DNA from: Beroe forskalii
Lineage: Eukaryota > Ctenophora > Nuda > Beroida > Beroidae
Reading direction: 5' to 3'
DNA: 64,000 nt
Assembly: GCA_011033025.1 (NCBI GenBank)
Contig: WFMF01000188.1
Span: 248,001-312,000 of the forward strand
The position numbers and the translations under genes were made by a program. Positions 58,201 to 64,000 of the stretch are shown piece after piece (positions within the stretch are counted from its first letter, which is position 1; every line of letters begins with the position of its first letter). A model generated the notes under the pieces. That model was given only the letters and a program-made list of their open reading frames with translations, was not told where the DNA came from and did not search any database.

Positions 58201-58615
58201 TGAAATTCAATCTGTTACAATCTGTTACAACGTATGCTTTGCAGATTCGTTAAACACATTAGTATTAATTACATTTGTGCAATTCGTTGAACACATTTGT
58301 ATTAATTACATTTGTGCAAAAATGCAGCTGGCGGCAGATAAGAAATCGAAACTCGAAAGTACTCATTGATAATCTCTGAAAACGTGTAAAAGGGGTATGT
58401 AACCGTAGTCTGCTCACTGATGAGACCTTCGACAAGAAAAGTTAAGAATATCATAAGTTAATCAATCACCAAATAACTTGATCGATTAACTTCAGTTAAA
58501 TAATTACTTATTCAATTACTCAATAAACTGTAAGTAAAATAAAACCCACCAATAGTGTAGCTCCATTTATCCGATCCTGGTGCACGTAGACTGCCAGCTT
58601 CTCAGAGGAAGACAG
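46452..58615 (-). CDS. SAM-PH-like-SH2 adaptor gene (overview)
   Basis: Nineteen minus-strand exons, transcribed from 58,615 down to the stop at 46,452-46,454: 58,550-58,615; 58,144-58,199; 56,882-57,030; 56,463-56,596; 56,133-56,319; 54,991-55,823; 54,658-54,770; 53,359-53,466; 53,157-53,209; 52,535-52,685; 51,953-52,012; 51,334-51,720; 50,426-50,701; 50,100-50,192; 49,793-49,911; 49,526-49,603; 49,217-49,285; 48,930-49,030; 46,452-46,617. Phases fit at every joint except 54,991 to 54,770. The start exon is not seen. The order SAM, acidic tyrosine motifs, proline-rich region, SH2 is that of SLP-76/BLNK adaptors, which nucleate kinase-driven complexes at membranes. The PH-like exon recalls 3BP2. 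I infer an invertebrate member of this adaptor group; orthology is uncertain. Confidence 0.75.
47450..47650 (+). repeat. Four copies of TTAGG(T/G)CGTGCTCCAATCC
   Basis: In the last intron of the adaptor gene, the word GTCGTGCTCCAATCCTAT(A/T) recurs at intervals of about 50-60 bp with GGAGTAGGGGGAT between copies. Confidence 0.8.
48056..48170 (+). repeat. 12-bp GATTGTAATCAG minisatellite
   Basis: About nine units of roughly 12 bp (TTTGATTGTAATCAG and variants) in the same intron. The open frame over it (repeated VIVISLIVI) is an artefact of the repeat. Confidence 0.8.
49526..53466 (-). CDS. Adaptor gene: YxN tyrosine motifs and proline-rich region
   Basis: Nine exons. Tyrosine motifs with Asn at +2 or nearby: AMYENHQG, QVYMNVVEQ, ELYLNLVEG and DDIYNDGE, set among acidic residues including a run of nine Glu. 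YxN is the GRB2-type SH2 ligand and acidic context favours kinases, so these are likely phosphorylation docking sites (inference). Exon 51,334-51,720 has four tandem copies of ARQTFEPVP. Exons 50,426-50,701 and 50,100-50,192 are strongly proline-rich (TKPPPKGPPIGSYPPS, LPPPLPNSLPPP), suited to SH3 or profilin-type binding. Donor-side copies occur at 53,040-53,156 (several ACCGGTAAGTA units) and at 52,485-52,520. Phases agree throughout. Confidence 0.75.
53040..53160 (-). repeat. Tandem copies of a 5' splice site
   Basis: Units of about 33 bp containing (in coding sense) ACCGGTAAGTA and AGTCACTTTTTCAACC lie just downstream of the exon 53,157-53,209, whose own donor reads CCAGTAAGTAACC. Four or five potential donors follow one another. 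Confidence 0.75.
53480..53645 (+). repeat. GTGTAAGGTGGTACTGAGTG minisatellite
   Basis: About eight units of 20 bp in an adaptor-gene intron, ending about 14 bp upstream of the exon 53,359-53,466 in the coding sense. Confidence 0.8.
54658..56319 (-). CDS. Adaptor gene: PH-like exon and Ser-Pro repeat exon
   Basis: Exon 56,133-56,319 carries FKWSKYWTRFTSALFQYDWE, which resembles strands two and three of a PH domain (basic start, W-x-R-F/Y, aromatic end); the rest of a PH fold is not obvious. The next exon (54,991-55,823, 833 nt) is the longest in the window. It starts with DQYLPGDYIQMEFVV and then repeats short IRSP/IQSP/LQSP units, including four of LQSPRHRSDTSTEHQ type, with proline motifs PPPPIPARR and RPPPRTS that fit SH3 ligands. 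The following exon (54,658-54,770) is acidic (IPDDKEKEEVLSPLSDDG). The joint between the last two does not keep frame with the GT donor at 54,990; it would need a junction four bases earlier. Confidence 0.65.
56463..58615 (-). CDS. Adaptor gene: SAM domain exons and Ser-rich segment
   Basis: Exons 58,550-58,615, 58,144-58,199, 56,882-57,030 and 56,463-56,596. Joined they give the C-terminal two thirds of a SAM domain: KLAVYVHQDRINGATLL (the conserved D/N-G-x-x-LL turn), KFGLIPQNDF, and a closing helix KILAKLHKEDARLKKENKKK. The first SAM helix must lie upstream of 58,620. A basic tail then leads to EIDSGVEDMSISE and SSANTSGTASFGGPMSVSGG, a likely disordered, phosphorylatable linker. SAM domains mediate oligomer formation. 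Phases 0, 2, 1 and 0 match across the introns. The intron 57,031-58,143 shows no further exon. Confidence 0.75.
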
Positions 58616-60155
58616 CTGAAGGGAAAGAGAATTTTAATTTTCCGGTGTAAAAAGGTACAACAATCGATCAATTGATCATTATAACAATTTGTAGCAACTG
58701 CTACAAATTGGGAATTTGGATATATTTTGTAGCCAAACTGTTGAAATTGAGTGCTTTTCGAAACTTTAGGCGCCGTGCAATGCCCTCGCACTGCTCAAGC
58801 ATTACGTGCAAGGCTCGCAAAGGTGTTATCTTGTTATGCAGATTTCTACAGTTATTCCTTCCATGAGTAGTACAAGTAATGATGAAGTGATGAACACCAC
58901 GGTATTAGCATATAATATTTACACTTCACACATTACAATGTAAGCATTCCTCGAGCCTTGCTACTCAAAACAAGCTGTACCGGTCACAAGACCAGAGCTG
59001 TATACCAGGAGTTGCAGACGACATTACGTCATCAGTTACCACACACTAACCCTGATGATGACATCATCACTATTACAATATTCCATCACAACCTCCTATA
59101 CACACACCAGTAATTATAATGGCTACTCAGGCTACAGTTTGCCTGTCCTGCAGACCTTGTTCTGTGTGTGTGTGTGTGTCAATGTGGGAATATAGATAGT
59201 TTGCATGACTCAGAAATCATATTCCGTTTTACGAGAATACCGATGGTTTCCGATCATAGAATCATGCTAGGAAGTAGGAACTCATTTCTGTGTTTTGTAA
59301 ACTTAACAACACTGCTTTGAATTCAATCACATTTGGGATTTAAAATGAATATTATGGATTGGCCAATTAGTACAGAATCAAAGTGATTACCTTAAAGTTT
59401 TTGTTTAGTCGTACATCTTATTTAAACCCCTAACTTGTCTTCTAAGATTTCATGCGTATCTTTAAAAAAACCATTTTCTGAAATCCAAACAGAAGTAAAA
59501 TCGCTTCTAAATGAAGATGAGTACCAGTGACATAATGGTAACAGTCAACACGCAGAAAATGTACTTCGGTCTTCAAATGTAACTTGCATTAAATTTCTCT
59601 TGTTGTAACGGGGCCAAGATCCACACTTGATAATAAAGGGAATGTGTACAAAGTGGTAGGAACAGAATATTCTTTAACTCTTGACCGGCAACACTAAAAG
59701 CTGCTCATTTACACAGCGATTTTATAATCTAATTTTCGACTTTTGCATATTTCTGAATTCCACACAACGTGGTAACATGATAAGGTCTGATAAACGTCAT
59801 AGAATGATTGAATTAAGCAAGAAAAAGAGCGGATAATATGACGGTATCACCTCTCAACTTCAATGACTTTTTTATGGTTTACACCGAAAGAATAATGAGC
59901 TTTGTCTGGAGTTATTCTTAATCACACACGATTATTTCTAATCGCACTTGGAGAAGCGGCAAGTGTGAGGAATTCAGTGCATTGTTTGAATAATCATAAG
60001 ATCATCGTCCATTTGAAATGGAGTACAGACAAGACTGATGGCGTTGAATGAAAGTAAGTCGAAAGAATTAATCTGTGAGTGGCCTTCATGAGCTTTGAAA
60101 GAAGAAAAAGAAGCTCATCCCGTTTCCATATGAATGGTTGAATCTTGTAACTGAG
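58616..60155. other. Upstream region of the adaptor gene
   Basis: It should contain the missing first exon(s) and promoter of the minus-strand adaptor gene. I could not identify a start exon. A GTGTGTGTGT tract lies at 59,164-59,178. No other gene is recognised. Confidence 0.4.
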
Positions 60156-60159
60156 TTAG

Positions 60160-61085
60160 GAGTAAACTGATGTTAGTGTTAACCAGTGCCAAGGTAAACT
60201 GGTGTCAGAGCAAACTAATGTCAAGATAAACTGATGTCAGAGTAAACTGGTGTCCGAATAAACTGATGTCAAGATGAACTGATGTCAGTTAAAACTGGTG
60301 TCAGAGTAAACTGATGTCAAGGTAAACTGATGTCAGGAGTAAACTGATGCCAAGATGTCAGTTTAAACTGATGTCAACTGATGCCAAACTGGTGTCAGAA
60401 TAAAAAACTGATGTCAAGGTAAACTGATGTCAGGGTAAACTGATGTCAGGGTAAACTGATGTCAAGATAAACTGATGTCAGGGTAAACTGGTGTCAGGGT
60501 AAACTGATGTCAAGATAAACTGATGTCAGGGTAAACTGGTGTCAGGGTAAACTGATGCCAAGATAAACTGATGTCAGGGTAAACTGTGTAACATAAACTG
60601 ATCAGGGTAAACCTTTTCAGGATGTCATAAAGCTGGTTTCCAAGTAAACGGACCCATTCCTTTTGGTGTCAGGGTAAACTGATGTCAACAAACTGATGTC
60701 AAAAATAGGATCCCAGGGTAAACTGGTGTCAGAGGTAAACTGATGCCAAGATAAACTGATGTCAGGGTAAACTGGTTTCAGGGTAAACTGATGCCAAGAT
60801 AAACTGATGTCAGGGTAAACTGGTGTCAGGGTAAACTGATGTCAGAGTAAACTGATGTCAAGATAAACTGATGTCAGGGTAAACTGGTTTCAGGGTAAAC
60901 TGATGCCAAGATAAACTGATGCCAAGATAAACGGATGTCAGGGTAAACTGATGTCAAGGTAAACTGATGACAGGGTGAACTGGTGTCAGGGTAAACTGAT
61001 GTCAAGATAAACTGATGACAGGGTGAACTGGTGTCAGGGTTAACTTGTGTCAGTGACAAACCGTTACCAAGGTAAACCGGAGTCA
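60160..61085 (+). repeat. 0.9-kb TAAACTGATGTCAGGG minisatellite
   Basis: More than fifty units of about 16-17 bp, alternating TAAACTGATGTCAGGG, TAAACTGGTGTCAGGG and TAAACTGATGTCAAGA. The complementary strand reads CCCTGACACCAGTTTA, which shares the core CTGACACCA with the arrays at 514-930 and 26,715-27,005. The minus-strand frame over it is a repeat artefact. Confidence 0.88.
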
Positions 61086-63078
61086 AGACGATTATTTGTC
61101 AGAGTCACACTTAGAAGAATAATCCCTCGGACACCATTGAATCTCAGCTTTAACAGACGACCAAGGAGCACCTTACTTTCTTAGCATCAATCTTCAGACT
61201 TCATCTACAATAAGAGTATAGCTTGTAATACACCCATTCCTTTGCAGCAATTCGCTGATTCTCGGGGTTAATAAATAGGAGATCCCAGGGGTCACATATT
61301 CATACATTATTCCACACCCAATAATCAATAATCATGTTCTTTGTCCTCTTCTCTTATCATTTGGATGTGTTAGGGAGATCCGACAGGTATGACCTTGATT
61401 CTTTGTCTACCAACGACTCTGTAGTCTGTCTACCAATGGCTTTATTCTCCGTCTACAAATGATTCCCTGGATGTTAAACAGTCGTAGGTCTATTGATCAT
61501 TGCTCAGCATCCCTTGAGTGGTGTAGGTCTGTCTTAACTTATAGCTCTGTTAACTTTGGTCTTAATAGTATCACTACTTCATATTCTTGAGTATATTACT
61601 TCAGCAAATTTTAATAATGATATCTTCGATGAATAATATCGGTTTACGTTCATTAAGGCCGCTTTGGTGATTCATTGTAGGCAAGGGATGATATGTATGT
61701 GACTTTGTATTTTTGTGTCAAATTTTCATTCGGGAAATTTTTGTTGAACTGTATTCAGGGATAATTCGCTCTGTTTTAAATTTTCCAATTTCATCATGAT
61801 TAATTTCTTTAGATAATAATCAGCATTTATCAATATTGCCATATCAAACAAAATAATAACAAGGCTCGCTTTTAAATAGCTTTTCTCATGAAACTTGCCG
61901 TTAAATAAATATTTTAAATTTATTACCCTAACCCGGTTACTCCAACTACTCTGACCTTGTTACTCTGACCCTCTTACCCTAACCCAGCTCACTCCATCTC
62001 AGTCGGATGGTATTGACACACCACCTCTTACTACTCCTGACGATCCAACTTGTGCTCCTAATCAGGAGTAGATTCTGAGGAGTCAAGAGTCTTCAGCAGC
62101 ATAGTGTCAGGTTTGCTCGTATTCTCATTTACAGTACAATCGAATTTTGAATTGAAATAAGACGATAGTAAGGACTGTAAAACTAGAAGGAGTCGCCAAA
62201 GCCAACGCAAATCTTAACTTCGTGAACCTCAACTAATAGCCCCTTATTTGTTAAACATTAACATAGTCTAGTATCGGATCAAGATTCGACAACCCAATGC
62301 CGTGTAAACGAAAAGGTGCACATCAATAAATACATTGATTCATTCAATCCGCAATTTTCAAACTTGAGCCTCCGATCACAGCATGAAACTTTAGAATTGT
62401 TGAGCTGACCGGACTCCAGTGACTGTAGAAGCAGATTTATGATATAATCCATGAATTTAACTGTAATGCTCTCTTAATTCATCTATAACTTTGATATGTC
62501 TAAACATTGGGTATTATCACACTGACATAATATGTAGCAATAGCAATGTGATTCCTAGACAGTAACGTGACTATGTACCCTTCGATGTGTTCAGCAATTT
62601 GAAACCAACCTTGACAAAACTTAGGAACAATTGTTATTCATGTACTAAAAATAAATAATGCCACCCTCCAGCAAGATTAATAAATCATAACGACTCTGTT
62701 ACACAGTTACTAAAAAGAACTTTCGTAGCCCAAGAACTGTGAATGTCCTCCGTCATAAGAATTAACGCAGAAAAAAGCTTGCCTCTTTTATGGGCGGAAA
62801 ATCGACAAATATTCACTAAAGGCGTTTGACTTATGCTTCACAAGAATGGCCTTCAAAGTTCCAGCTCATTCTGACATACTTTAAATTTCAGCATTCTCCA
62901 TGACTTGGGAAATGAAGTCTGAAAAACCATCGTTCATGAATATACATTGCCTGGCTTTTATGCCCAATTCACCATTTTTTGGCTAGGCATTCAAGGCCTC
63001 TATGGCAATTTAAGGGTCAAAAACTACAAAAGTAATGTTAAAAAGTCCAAAAACTCTACGTTCATGAAACTTTGCCAG
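61086..63078. other. AT-rich region, no gene seen
   Basis: Apart from short (A)CTCTGACC and TTACCCTAACCC-like words near 61,930-61,990, nothing is recognised. It may be intron or 5' flank of the gene at the right edge. Confidence 0.45.
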
Positions 63079-63708
63079 GGAACGATGAGGTTGAGGGGGC
63101 GGAGTGCCCCGGTGGAACACATCTGGTGGGCTGTTACCTCTACAGGGGCAAAGATCAGGGTTTAGTTTACTCGAACTACAAATCTGACGGGTTATTCATT
63201 ACGGGTAACACCTGTTGGGTCCAAGCTGGGGAACGGGATGCAGCCCAGGTTGGTTGTGTTCAGATCTAGATATCAATATATCACATTAAGGTCATTAGAA
63301 TGGAGACTCATTGCATAGTTATCTAGTGAATAAGACCAGGCCTGCAAAAGATTTATTTCATAAAGATTTTTAGCTCAAACACAATCATACCCATTTCTTA
63401 CTTCAGATGAATAATTTATTGATTGTTACAATTTCAGAGTGAGGCTGTTTGTCAGAAGGACGACACAGCAAATATTGAACGAGAAGTGATCTCAGAAGAG
63501 TTGGGCAAGGAACAAAGGGGCGGTGCAACATGCTCAGACGAATGGGAGATGATCATCTGCGTGTTTAGGTCACAATGGTCAATGGACAATGTTCATGGAG
63601 TTGAGTCGGATGGGACAGTGAAAGTTTCGAATAAGAAACTTTGCACCATTGAATGCCCACACCCAAAATGTACTCTCACAGCAGTATGCATCGAAGTCGA
63701 GGATGCAG
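63079..63708 (+). CDS. Cysteine-rich extracellular-type protein, PCSK9 C-terminal-like (partial)
   Basis: Two in-phase exons, 63,079-63,248 and 63,438-63,708; the latter ends in phase 1 at GTAGGT, so the gene runs on to the right. Each exon carries one copy of a module. In the first it is ECPGGTHLVGCYLY, about 25 residues, then GNTCWVQAG. In the second it is TCSDEWEMIICVF, about 25 residues, then NKKLCTIECPHPKC. The pattern C-xx-G/W-xx-L-V-x-C, Gly, N-x-C is that of the Cys/His-rich modules at the C terminus of PCSK9, for example its xCxxGWxLxGC start. No subtilase domain is in view, so the link is tentative; any secreted cysteine-module protein remains possible. Confidence 0.5.
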
Positions 63709-64000
63709 GTAGGTGATACAGTAGGTATTAGGTATAAGCTAAAGATCCCTTGTTAAGTTTTTATCGATGTTTATCTTCAGATTGTCTGAAATTTCAACCT
63801 GATGCTAAATTATGAAATTAGGTGATCTTTGAAGTTTGCTTCAATTCACTTATAACATGAAATAACAATTGACCTGAATAACGGGGCATTGCAGGTCAAT
63901 TCTCATAAACAGTTTGTTATCATTAAATTCAAATAGTAATTCTATCTTATAGCTACTATCAAACCTAGGTACTATCAAACCTCTTCATGTAGACACCAAT

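Noticed and set aside
60874-61086. Minus-strand frame with repeated SVYPDTSSPCHQF
   Set aside because: Translation of the large minisatellite; no gene context.

Overview
The window is animal nuclear DNA. Genes are split into many short exons (mostly about 70-280 nt) by introns that nearly all run GT...AG. Intergenic and intronic DNA is full of minisatellites and small inverted-repeat elements. The genes are metazoan types: a germline-type multi-Tudor protein, a seven-transmembrane receptor, a SAM/SH2 signalling adaptor and a cysteine-rich secreted-type protein. The phylum cannot be fixed from sequence alone; an invertebrate is most likely. There is no bacterial-style operon, rRNA gene or CRISPR array.

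Layout. (1) About 1-39,080, plus strand: one very large multi-Tudor gene, 5' end outside the window. I can place 16 extended-Tudor modules (Tudor core with a flanking OB/SN-like half): one at 1-2031; three in duplicated block A (3,957-13,500); three in block B (16,108-25,555); and nine from 26,286 to 39,081. Blocks A and B are a 9.5 kb within-gene duplication separated by a minisatellite carrying a hAT-like element. The last Tudor core is cut off by inserted DNA. (2) 39,066-42,740: an insertion zone with a two-exon zinc-finger gene on the minus strand, an inverted copy of its intron and second-exon start, and a frame-broken zinc-ribbon ORF. (3) 42,748-44,926, plus: the C-terminal half (TM4-TM7) of a seven-transmembrane receptor. 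(4) 46,452-58,615, minus: a 19-exon adaptor gene with an N-terminal SAM domain, a PH-like exon, Ser-Pro repeats, YxN tyrosine motifs, proline-rich exons and a complete C-terminal SH2 domain. (5) 58,616-63,078: mostly non-coding, with a 0.9 kb minisatellite. (6) 63,079 to the right edge, plus: exons of a cysteine-rich protein resembling the C-terminal modules of PCSK9.

The most unusual signal is in how introns and exon edges behave. In three unrelated genes, splice sites with the adjoining exon end are repeatedly copied in tandem. The two copies of the Tudor block differ in the exact position of two introns, and in each case one copy has its intron flanked by direct repeats of the spliced exon junction. 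Four Tudor-gene introns start with AT or CT instead of GT, and a minisatellite with a 7-bp target repeat lies inside one Tudor exon. Together these look like active intron gain and intron sliding by local duplication. Assembly error or uncollapsed haplotypes must be excluded, especially for the 9.5 kb duplication and two single-base frame breaks in runs of five G.

Functionally, the multi-Tudor protein would bind symmetrically dimethylated arginines of PIWI/Vasa-type partners in germ granules. The SAM/SH2 protein would assemble tyrosine-kinase signalling complexes. The two have no evident pathway link.
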